7,121 nucleotides of DNA from JAKLKS01 sp964370855. GTDB lineage: Bacteria > Planctomycetota > JAJSAM01 > JAKLKS01. The DNA is taken from the NCBI GenBank assembly GCA_964370855.1, contig CAYJMF010000176.1, positions 1-7,121 of the forward strand, in the 5' to 3' direction. Positions 1 to 6,384 of this stretch are shown one piece after another. A program made the position numbers and the translations under genes. Below the pieces are notes generated by a model that saw only the letters and a list, made by a program, of their open reading frames with translations, made no database searches and was not told the origin of the DNA. Numbering within the stretch: the first letter of the stretch is position 1; each line of letters starts with the position of its first letter.

Positions 1-50
1 CATGATGGTTCGCCCCCGCCCCCGCCGCCAATCTGGGTCGGGTTCAGTAT

Positions 51-69
51 GGCGGGCTCTTCTCCCGCC
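51..69 (-). terminator. Stem-loop downstream of the last minus-strand gene (weak terminator candidate)
   Basis: A perfect 6-bp stem (GGCGGG at 51-56 with CCCGCC at 64-69) closes a 7-base loop. On the minus strand it lies about 24 bases after the stop codon of the helical-repeat gene, where an operon end would be expected. No U-tract follows it, so a classic intrinsic terminator is not supported; in a GC-rich genome it could be a Rho-type stop, a 3' stabiliser or chance. The rest of 1-92 is C/G-rich and holds no gene that I can support. A minus-strand ATG sits exactly at 3-1 and could open a further gene outside the window. Confidence 0.28.
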
Positions 70-92
70 GCCCGGCAACCCCCGCTCCCTCT

Positions 93-1298
93 CTACGGCC
101 AGGGCTTCCCCGCCACCGCCTTGTCCACGAACTCCTCCAGCTTCCCGGCGTTCCTCTTGGTGGTCTTGTAGAAGGCGTGGATCTCCACGTAGGCCGGCTC
201 CCAACCGCGGTGGCCCGTGGAGGGCTCGCCGAGGATGCCGCAGAGGGCGATGCAGGCATCCCTCGAGAGGACGTAGGAGCCCTGCCAGTCGGACTCGACG
301 CGGGCGATCTCGGCGGCGTCGATGAAGAGGGTCTTCTTCTTCACGTCGAAGATCTCCGGCTCCTTGGTGGTGCGGAGGTTGACCTTGTGCAGGACGGAGT
401 CGGCGAAGCAGCCCCATGCGGGGGCGGTCGCGCGGAGCTCGGCGGCCCACCCCGCGACCTTGTCCTTCGTGGACCTGTCGCCGATGGTCACCTCGAGGGC
501 GCCGCCCGCGGGCCGCCCCTTCCTCCACCAGTCCGCCGCCTCACGGAGCACCTGGGGCCTCCACGCGAACTCCTCCGAGGCCTTGTCGAGGACGATCTCG
601 GCGCACTCCTTCGCGCCCTTCCCGGCGTCGCCGGGCCGCCCCTTCATCCCCTCGAAGGTCTTCTGCGCCCCCTTCTCGCCCTCAAGATCCATGACGGCCC
701 ACACGAGGTGCTTGCGGACGTGGTTGTCCACGGCTTCCACGGCGGCGGCCACGATGTCCCGGGTGAGCCGGCGGTCCATGAGCCGGTTCGCGGCGCGGGC
801 CGCCTCGATGCCGGGGAAGACCCGGGGCCCCCGGGCGATCTCGAGGAACCTCGCGTAGACGGCCCGGTCCTTCCCGAGGGGGGCGGCGAGCCCCGCGGCC
901 TCCACGGCCCGGGCCGCCTGCTTGTCGTCCTCGGCCTCGGCCATCTTGAGGAAGGCGGCGACGACCCCGTCGGGGGAGGACTGCCACGCGGCCCATGTCC
1001 CGAGGAGCCGGAAGGCCCGCACCTCCTCGGAGCAGACGTACTTCACGAGGAAGTCGATGTTGGCCGGGTCCTTCGCCTTCTCCCCCAGCTCCACCAGGGC
1101 GTCCCCGAGGAGGACGGGCCCCTCCCGGGCGAGGTCCACGGCGGCCTTGAGCCGGGTCTCCACGGAAAAGGCCCCGTCCACGACGTAGGACTTGAGCTTC
1201 TCCGGGGGATCCCCGGGGAGGGAGGCGGCGGGGGCCTCAAGGGCCAGGAGGAGGGCCGATGCGGCGGCCAGGCGCCGGAGGGAACGCATGGCCTCCAT
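93..1298 (-). CDS. Secreted helical-repeat (HEAT-like) protein with an unrecognised C-terminal domain
   Basis: The protein has 401 residues and its function is unknown. The N-terminus carries a signal peptide: basic RSLRR (5-9), a hydrophobic Ala/Leu stretch to about 25, then a likely cut near APA-AS or AAS-LP. There is no lipobox Cys, so it is probably periplasmic or exported. Residues about 35-235 are amphipathic helix pairs of HEAT/armadillo character. The block ends in a segment with F244-x-W246-x-P248 and W257-W258, resembling the HEAT-terminal helices in the two hydrolase-fold and LamG-like proteins upstream. Residues about 265-401 form a separate mixed alpha/beta region (TLFIDAAEI, YVLSRDACIALCGILG, AYVEIHAFY) that I cannot assign; it has no HExxH or GxSxG motif. 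The start is uncertain. The first ATG (1298) follows the TPR gene's tandem TAG TAG by one base. The second ATG (Met4, 1289) has a TAGGATGGAG element just upstream, identical to that of the 6324 gene, and gives the cleaner signal peptide. It is the last gene seen in the cluster. Confidence 0.9.
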   Translation of the reverse strand: MEAMRSLRRLAAASALLLALEAPAASLPGDPPEKLKSYVVDGAFSVETRLKAAVDLAREGPVLLGDALVELGEKAKDPANIDFLVKYVCSEEVRAFRLLGTWAAWQSSPDGVVAAFLKMAEAEDDKQAARAVEAAGLAAPLGKDRAVYARFLEIARGPRVFPGIEAARAANRLMDRRLTRDIVAAAVEAVDNHVRKHLVWAVMDLEGEKGAQKTFEGMKGRPGDAGKGAKECAEIVLDKASEEFAWRPQVLREAADWWRKGRPAGGALEVTIGDRSTKDKVAGWAAELRATAPAWGCFADSVLHKVNLRTTKEPEIFDVKKKTLFIDAAEIARVESDWQGSYVLSRDACIALCGILGEPSTGHRGWEPAYVEIHAFYKTTKRNAGKLEEFVDKAVAGKPWP

Positions 1299-1302
1299 CC
1301 TA
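1297..1302 (-). promoter_or_regulatory. TAGGAT box before internal ATG: possible -10 or Shine-Dalgarno
   Basis: The minus strand reads TAGGATGGAGGCC directly before the ATG at 1289-1287. TAGGAT matches four of six bases of a TATAAT -10 box and ends 7 bases before that ATG, the spacing expected when transcription starts at the start codon (leaderless mRNA). The same ten bases, TAGGATGGAG, precede the gene starting at 6324. Its AGGA and GGAG could instead act as ribosome-binding sequence, although GGAGG sits only 2 bases from the ATG. Part of the box is the second of the two TAG stops that end the TPR gene. No -35 box is recognisable. Confidence 0.3.
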
Positions 1303-3053
1303 CTACTTCTTCTTCTCGATCTCCGCCTGGCACTCGGCGATCCAGTCCTCCACGTCGCCGGCCTCGCCGCCGAGGGCGAGGTAGCGCTGGTAGTGGGCCA
1401 GGGCCTTGTCGTAGTCCTTGAGGTACTCCTGGCAGAGGGCGCCCACCATGAGGTGGACGCTGTCGTCCTTGGGGCGCAGTTCGATGACGTGTTCGTAGGC
1501 CGCGACGGCCTCGGCGTACTTCTTCTGCTCCCGGCGGCAGCGCCCGAGGGCGTCCCAGGCGGCGTCGTCCTTCGGGTCGAGCTCCACGGCCTTCGCGAAC
1601 TCCGCCTCGGCCTGGGAGACCCGGCGGTTGAGCATCAGCGCCTCGCCGAGGTCCCGGCGGAACCGGCCCGTCTCGGGGGAGAGGTCCACGGCCTTCTGCA
1701 GGGGCACCGCCGACTCCTTCCCCTTGCCCGCGGCGTCCGTCGCGAGGCCGAGGCCGTGCCAGGCCCGCGCGTTCTTCGGCTCCAGCTTCACGAGCTTCTG
1801 GTAGGTCTCCAGGGCCTCCTTCGTCTTGCCCTGCTGGTCGTAGACGTAGGCGAGGTTCTGAAGGACGAGCCCGTCCTCGGGCTCCCGGTCGAGGGCGCGG
1901 AGGAACTCCCGCGCGGCGTCGTCGAGGAGCCCCTTGCCGACGAGGAGCGCGCCGAGGGCGGTGATGGAGTCCCCGTCGAGGGGGTCGAGGCGGGTCGCCT
2001 CGCGGTAGTCCTCGATGGCGCCGTCCACGTCGCCGGTGATCTCGTGGGCGTAGCCCATGGCGTAGCGGATGTCCCCGCGCTCGGGAAGGGCGACGGCGGA
2101 CTTCTGGAGGGTGGCGACCTCCCCGGCCACGGCGGGCTTCTTGACGGTCTCGCCTGCGGCCCTGGCGGCGGCCTCGATGCGGCGCAGGCGGAGGAGGGAG
2201 AGCTGGACCTGGGCGTCCACGTCCCCCGGGGAGAGGGTCGTGGCCTGCACCAGGGCCTTCTCGGCCCCGGCCTCGTCCCCCCTCTCCATCAGGAGGGCGG
2301 CGTCGAGGAGCAGGCGGGAGGGATCGGGCTTGCGCGCCGAGGGGATCCGGGCGAGGGTCGCGGCCGCCTCGTCCGCCTTCCCCTGCCGGAGGAGGGCGTG
2401 GGCGAGGCCGCGGAGCGACTCGCCGTCGTCGGGGGCGCCCTCCAGGGCCTTGCGGTAGAGGGCCTCGGCGCCGGGGAACCGGCGGGCCTCGGCGACCTGC
2501 CCCGCGGCGCGGATCGCGGCCCGGGGGTCCCCGGGCCGAAGCGCGAGGGCCGCCTCGGCGGCGGCCTGGGCCTGGGAGGCGCGGCCGAGGCGCGCGAGGG
2601 TGGAGGAGAGCCCGACCTGGAGCCAGTAGGACTTGGCGTCGGCCTTGAGGCCGTCGCGGATCGCCTTCTCCGCTTCGGGGGGGGCCAGGAGCCGGGAGAG
2701 GAGGAAGACGGCGGCGCCGCCGGGGGTCTTCGCGGCGCGGGTCTCGTACTCCCTGATGAGGAGCGGGCGGGGGACCTGGCCCCGGGCCGCGTCCTGGTAG
2801 AGCATGTGGGCCTCGACGTCCTCCCCCGCCGCCGCCACGACGGCGCGGGCCGCCTCCAGGGCCTTGCCCCGCTCCCCGGCGCGGAGGAGATCGCGGACGC
2901 CGTCCATGGCGGCGGGGTCGGCGGGGACGCCCGCGGCGGGCCCCTCGAAGGGAGGGGGGGACGCCGCGGGGGCGAGGGAGGCGGGGACCGCCAGGGCGAG
3001 GAACGCCGCCGCGGCGCAGGGAATCGGACGGAAGCGGCGGGGGACGGCGACCA

Positions 3054-3054
<1 letters not shown>
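1303..3054 (-). CDS. Secreted tetratricopeptide-repeat (TPR) protein
   Basis: The protein has 583 residues. An N-terminal signal peptide (basic VPRRFR, then a hydrophobic Ala-rich stretch to about residue 31) points to export; there is no lipobox. The rest is mostly TPR, a helix-turn-helix scaffold for binding other proteins. The C-terminal array is exceptionally regular: the Pro that ends each repeat falls at 358, 392, 426, 460, 494 and 528, exactly 34 residues apart, giving about seven units over 326-562. A second, more degenerate array covers about 142-290, with equivalent Pro at 174, 208 and 276. A linker of about 290-325 separates the arrays. Repeat signatures such as YQKLVKLEPKNARAWHGLG and AVELDPKDDAAWDALGRC are plain. 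No catalytic domain is visible. Its ATG overlaps the previous gene's stop (TGATG), so the two are translationally coupled. It ends KKK with tandem TAG stops, 4 bases before the next gene. The client protein is unknown; the small Gly/Arg-rich neighbour is the obvious candidate. Confidence 0.96.
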
Positions 3055-3428
<374 letters not shown>

Positions 3429-3433
3429 GGTCG

Positions 3434-3440
3434 CCTCCTT
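3434..3440 (-). promoter_or_regulatory. Strong Shine-Dalgarno (AAGGAGG) for the small Gly/Arg-rich gene
   Basis: The minus strand reads AAGGAGG, five bases (CGACC), then GTG at 3428. This is the best ribosome-binding site in the window, and it decides for the GTG start. It also shows that this organism uses Shine-Dalgarno initiation for some genes, in contrast to upp, which has no such sequence. Confidence 0.85.
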
Positions 3441-3457
3441 GGTGGGGGTTCTCTCTT

Positions 3458-3486
3458 GGAACCCGGATGGTCCGGGGCGGGTTTCC
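3458..3486 (-). other. Intergenic stem-loop with two competing pairings
   Basis: In the 64-base gap between the LamG/HEAT gene and the small Gly/Arg-rich gene, CCCGGA (3462-3467) and TCCGGG (3471-3476) form a perfect 6-bp hairpin with a 3-base loop. A second pairing, AACCCG (3460-3465) with CGGGTT (3478-3483), uses some of the same bases, so the two structures exclude each other. No U-run follows, so it is not a clear terminator. It sits about 18 bases before the strong Shine-Dalgarno and could influence read-through, RNA processing or stability. Confidence 0.35.
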
Positions 3487-3492
3487 CCCCGC

Positions 3493-4707
3493 CTAGCGGA
3501 ATCTCCCGGGGTTCTTCTCGATGAAGTCGAGCAGGGAACGGACCGACTTGCGTCTCTTCTCCGCGGGCGCGTCGGGGCTGAACCCGAAGGACTTGCCCGA
3601 GAGCTTCGTGATGGCCCCGTCGGCCACCCTCCGGCAGACGAGGTCCTCGGATTCGAGGAGGGGGACGAGGCGGGGGACCAGCTTCGCCTCGCCGACCTCC
3701 TCCATGGCCTTGCCGGCGTCCTCGCGGACGGATTCGAGCAGGGCCGGGTTCTCGATGATGGCGATGAGCCCGGAGGCGGGGGCTCCCCCGGTGCGGACGA
3801 GGGCCACGGCCTCGGCGGCGCGGCGATCGGCGTCCGTGGGCTCCCGCTCGACCTTCCCGTGGGCCGGCTTGACGATATGCTCGAGGTCGACGCCGGCCTC
3901 CTTCGCCCAGTCCGGGTCCACGTCCCCCTTGAGGGTGATGGAGGAGACCCAGGCCTCGTTCTCGAGCACGTAGAAGCCGGCGCGGAGCCCCCGCAGGCCG
4001 GGCCAGGGGTCGCTGCCGTCCATCCGGTTCCCGTCCATCTCCATGAAGCCGTCGGACCCCGCGCGCCCGAAGCGGAAGCGGAGGGGCTTGCCCGGCGCCA
4101 CCGGGGGGGTGCCCTTGCGGACGATGTAGCGGAAGGCGAGGTCCCCTCCGGAGTCCGGGGCCCGCCGGAGGAAGCGGCAGATCATGTGGGCCTTGGGGCT
4201 CCCGGGCGTGTCCTTGTTCTGGAAGTACTTGTCGAAGATGGAGTAGAGGGAGTACTCGTCGCTGACACGGTCCTCGCCCACGAAGCCGCCCACGTCCTGG
4301 GCCTTGGCGAAGCGGATCTCGCAGTCCATCTCGACGGACTTCCGGCAGACGACCCTCCAGACCACGCCCCCGGTCCCCTTGAGATTGAGGCTCGTGTCCC
4401 ACCACTTCTTCGTGAAGGGGCCCTCGACCTTGATGGGCTTGAAGAGGGGGAAGTCCTGGAGCTGATCCTCGCTCTTGAAGTCGTACTTCACCTCGACGAC
4501 GCGGCCGTCGAAGGAGAGGACCTGGCCCTTCAGCACGTCGGTGATGGGGTGGCGCTCGGCGACGCCGCCGCTGGGGCCGCCCCCGGCGCCCCCCTTGCCG
4601 TTGTCCTGGGCCGCGGCGCCGGGGTGGACGCCGAAGGGGAGGGCCGGGGCCAGGGCCGCGACGAGGAGCGCGGCCATCAGGGCGGAAGCGGTGCGAGGAC
4701 GAGTCAT
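3493..4707 (-). CDS. Secreted laminin-G/concanavalin-like domain protein with C-terminal HEAT repeats
   Basis: The protein has 404 residues. Residues 1-33 form a signal peptide (TRPR, hydrophobic Ala/Leu core, cut near AAA-QD), followed by a Gly-rich linker (37-48). Residues about 60-262 look like a beta-sandwich of the concanavalin/laminin-G type, the fold also used by DUF1080 (3-keto-disaccharide hydrolase-like) proteins. The guides are VLSFDGRVVEVKYDF at the start and the closing pair of strands (LRAGFYVLENEAWVSSITL, then GDVDPDW). This is a fold-level assignment by pattern; I see no certain catalytic residues. Residues about 292-370 are HEAT-like helices (ALLESVREDAGKAMEEVG; LVPRLVPLLESEDLVCRRVA), ending in F374-G-F376-x-P378 and a terminal helix LLDFIEKNPGRFR. 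A plausible role is binding carbohydrate or protein ligands outside the cytoplasm. AAGGAG lies 4 bases before the ATG. It is flanked by a 129-base gap upstream and a 64-base gap downstream, so it may have its own promoter. Confidence 0.92.
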   Translation of the reverse strand: MTRPRTASALMAALLVAALAPALPFGVHPGAAAQDNGKGGAGGGPSGGVAERHPITDVLKGQVLSFDGRVVEVKYDFKSEDQLQDFPLFKPIKVEGPFTKKWWDTSLNLKGTGGVVWRVVCRKSVEMDCEIRFAKAQDVGGFVGEDRVSDEYSLYSIFDKYFQNKDTPGSPKAHMICRFLRRAPDSGGDLAFRYIVRKGTPPVAPGKPLRFRFGRAGSDGFMEMDGNRMDGSDPWPGLRGLRAGFYVLENEAWVSSITLKGDVDPDWAKEAGVDLEHIVKPAHGKVEREPTDADRRAAEAVALVRTGGAPASGLIAIIENPALLESVREDAGKAMEEVGEAKLVPRLVPLLESEDLVCRRVADGAITKLSGKSFGFSPDAPAEKRRKSVRSLLDFIEKNPGRFR

Positions 4708-4836
4708 GGAACTCCTTCGGGGGGCGGGAACAGAAAATCCCCCCTCCTCCGGGACCCCCGGCCCCGGCCACGCTTCCCTATGGGACGATGACGATCAAAT
4801 CCTACTCGTCCCGGGGACGGAAAGAAACCCCCCCCG
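4708..4836 (-). other. Intergenic gap before the LamG/HEAT gene: Shine-Dalgarno, small hairpin, possible promoter
   Basis: This 129-base gap holds three visible elements on the minus strand. AAGGAG at 4717-4712, 4 bases before the ATG at 4707, is the ribosome-binding site. A 5-bp hairpin (CGTCC 4807-4811 with GGACG 4815-4819) lies about 18 bases after the hydrolase-fold gene's stop, without a U-run, so it is at best a weak terminator. Around 4775-4806 the base composition is less GC-rich and contains TAGGAT (4804-4799), TTGATC (4798-4793) and TAGGGA (4780-4775). TTGATC resembles a -35 box but its 12-base spacing to TAGGGA is too short, so no promoter is called firmly. Confidence 0.3.
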
Positions 4837-6324
4837 TCAACGATCCAGGGCGTTGCGGTCCACGAACCCCCGGACGATGCGGTGGAACTCGTCGTGGCGG
4901 TCGGCGAAGGGGAGCCCCCGGGTCCCGTCCAGGGTGGCGAAGAGGGCCTTCGGGAAGGAGTCCCGGATGCGCTGCGCCTCGGGGTGGCCCGACAGGGGGG
5001 ACTCCCCGGGGAAGACCCAGAGGACGGGGGCCTCGATCTTCACCTGCCGGGTGAACACCACGGGCGGGACGGAGGCGAAGCCCTGGGGGTCCCGGGTCCG
5101 GGTCCAGAGAAGGTGGCCGAGGAGGTCGGACCGGTCCACGAGGCGGCCCGTGAGCTGGGTGCGGCCCATCCACCGCTCCTCGGCCTCGTCCCGGCGGGAG
5201 GGGTCGAGGCCGAGGAGGCTCCGGGCCATGGCCCGCTCGTCGCCGTCCCCGCGGGCGGCCAGCCGCTCGAGGGCCGAGGCGTAGGAGGGGGCGTCCACCC
5301 ACGCGTTGAGGAGGAGGAGCCCCGCGGTCTGCTTCGGGTAGCGCAGCGCGTAGGCCTCGGCGATCCAGGCCGAGGCCCCCTCGGCGAGGATCACGACCCG
5401 GTCCACGTCCCGCGCCTTCCGCAGGGCCTCGAAGGCCTTCGCCAGCCGGTCCGCGGGGTAGGTGGGGATGGAGGCGCCGTAGCCCGGGGACCCGGTGAGC
5501 TCCCGCACCGGGGGGAGGCGGATGTAGGAGACCGTGAAGGTCTCCTCCAGCTCGTCGAGCCAGGGGCGGAAGAGGTCGTGGGTCCAGCCGAAGGGGGCGA
5601 GGACGAAGAGCATCGGGCGGCGGCGGCCCTCCGGGGGGCGGCGGGCGGGGACGGTGACGGTGCGCAGGCGCACGCCGGCGAACTCCGCCTCCTCCGGGGG
5701 GAGGTCCGCGGCGGGGAGGAGCTCGGCGTCGTCCTTGCGGGCCTCCCACCAGCGCTGCCAGGCCGCGGGGTCCGGCCCCTCGTCGGTCCGCGAGAGGGCG
5801 CGGAGGGTGGAGAGGATCCAGACGCGGGGGCGGGCCTCCCGCTCGCGGCGGAGGGCCTTCACGAGGGCGGCGAAGGCGCCCCGGGAGGGGAGGGCGCGGA
5901 GCCCCCGGGCGGCGTCGGCGCGGACGAGGGGATCGCGATCCTCCAGCGCCCCGGCCAGGGCCTCGCCGTCGCCGGGGAGGGGGGCGAGGGCGAGGGCGTA
6001 GGCGTACCCCTCCCGGACGGCGTCCTCCTCGTGGGTGAGGAGGTCGAGGCGCACCTGCGCCCGGAGGGGGCCCTCGGGGATCCTGGCCGCGACCTCGGCG
6101 GCGGCGCCGCGCACGAGCCAGTGGGGGACGCGGAAGCCGTCGGCGAGGGCGGGGAGCGAGGAGGAGGACTCGGGGTCGAGGAGCCGGAAGGCGGCGGCCC
6201 TGTCCTCGGGGGCGGGGCGGCGGACCTCTCGCAGGAACTCCGCGGGGAGGGGGGCGGGGGGCTCCTCGGCGGCGGGGAGGGGGGCGGGGACCAACAGCAA
6301 CAGCAGCGGGAGGAGGCGTCGCAT
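4837..6324 (-). CDS. Secreted HEAT-repeat plus alpha/beta-hydrolase-fold protein, catalytic triad apparently lost
   Basis: The protein has 495 residues. Residues 1-19 are a signal peptide (MRRLLPLLLLLV..., cut near PAA-EE). Residues about 27-180 are HEAT-like helices (PLVRADAARGLRAL is typical), closed by a Trp-rich helix, W189 to W192-W193. Residues about 235-490 follow the alpha/beta-hydrolase order: first core strand with MLFVLAPFG, the strand before the nucleophile VDRVVILAEGASAW, the helix AEAYALRYP and strand GLLLLNAW, then late strand VLWVFPGES and C-terminal helix DEFHRIVRGFV. With P330 in its usual place 14 residues after the nucleophile, that residue is G316 rather than Ser. The Asp site (G-E-x-D) reads G440-E-S-P443, and the usual GH before the last helix reads R469-G470. 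All three catalytic positions thus look replaced, which suggests a binding or structural role. A shifted alignment could use S318 as nucleophile, but Asp and His would still be missing. An in-frame TAG four codons upstream fixes the start. Confidence 0.93.
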   Translation of the reverse strand: MRRLLPLLLLLVPAPLPAAEEPPAPLPAEFLREVRRPAPEDRAAAFRLLDPESSSSLPALADGFRVPHWLVRGAAAEVAARIPEGPLRAQVRLDLLTHEEDAVREGYAYALALAPLPGDGEALAGALEDRDPLVRADAARGLRALPSRGAFAALVKALRREREARPRVWILSTLRALSRTDEGPDPAAWQRWWEARKDDAELLPAADLPPEEAEFAGVRLRTVTVPARRPPEGRRRPMLFVLAPFGWTHDLFRPWLDELEETFTVSYIRLPPVRELTGSPGYGASIPTYPADRLAKAFEALRKARDVDRVVILAEGASAWIAEAYALRYPKQTAGLLLLNAWVDAPSYASALERLAARGDGDERAMARSLLGLDPSRRDEAEERWMGRTQLTGRLVDRSDLLGHLLWTRTRDPQGFASVPPVVFTRQVKIEAPVLWVFPGESPLSGHPEAQRIRDSFPKALFATLDGTRGLPFADRHDEFHRIVRGFVDRNALDR

Positions 6325-6330
6325 GACTCC

Positions 6331-6336
6331 ATCCTA
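6331..6336 (-). promoter_or_regulatory. TAGGAT -10-like box for the hydrolase-fold gene
   Basis: TAGGAT on the minus strand ends 6 bases before the ATG at 6324, so transcription would begin at or next to the start codon. The sequence continues as TAGGATGGAG, the same ten bases as before the 1289 ATG. An alternative reading is AGGA as a Shine-Dalgarno 7 bases from the ATG. The two roles cannot be separated from sequence. Confidence 0.35.
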
Positions 6337-6369
6337 ACCGGGGGCACCCCGGCCGTCCGGCGCCCGGGT

Positions 6370-6375
6370 TAGACT
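6370..6375 (+). promoter_or_regulatory. TAGACT -10-like box for upp
   Basis: TAGACT matches four of six bases of TATAAT and lies 9 bases before the upp ATG. The bases between (CCCTCCATC) are pyrimidine-rich and hold no Shine-Dalgarno, so a leaderless or near-leaderless upp mRNA is plausible. The same TAG is an in-frame stop that rules out an earlier upp start. Confidence 0.3.
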
Positions 6376-6384
6376 CCCTCCATC

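Larger units (their letters stand above)
6325..6384. promoter_or_regulatory. Divergent control region with an inverted repeat between the minus-strand cluster and upp
   Basis: Sixty bases separate the two divergent ATGs. An interrupted inverted repeat is visible: CTAACCGGGG (6334-6343) against CCCGGGTTAG (6363-6372), matching at 9 of 10 positions with a 19-base spacer. Each arm carries the TAG of a weak -10-like box facing its own gene. The dyad could be an operator for both genes or a by-product of two mirrored promoters. No recognisable -35 box is present on either strand. Confidence 0.45.

Noticed and set aside
177..1421. Plus-strand open frame of 414 codons at the left end
   Set aside because: It is antisense to the helical-repeat gene and crosses the junction with the TPR gene, with Gly/Pro/Arg-rich text and no domain.
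4807..4819. CGTCC/GGACG hairpin as an intrinsic terminator of the hydrolase-fold gene
   Set aside because: The stem is only 5 bp and no U-run follows; it is noted in the gap entry but not called as a terminator.
5371..5385. S318 in EGASAW read as a GxSxG-like hydrolase nucleophile
   Set aside because: The spacing to the P that ends the following helix is 12 from S318 but the usual 14 from G316. The +2 residue is W rather than G, and the acid and His sites are missing too. Kept only as an alternative.
4882..6372. Plus-strand open frame of 496 codons opposite the hydrolase-fold gene
   Set aside because: It is an antisense shadow of GC-rich coding sequence: Gly/Glu/Val-rich with no recognisable motif, and it runs into the divergent control region.
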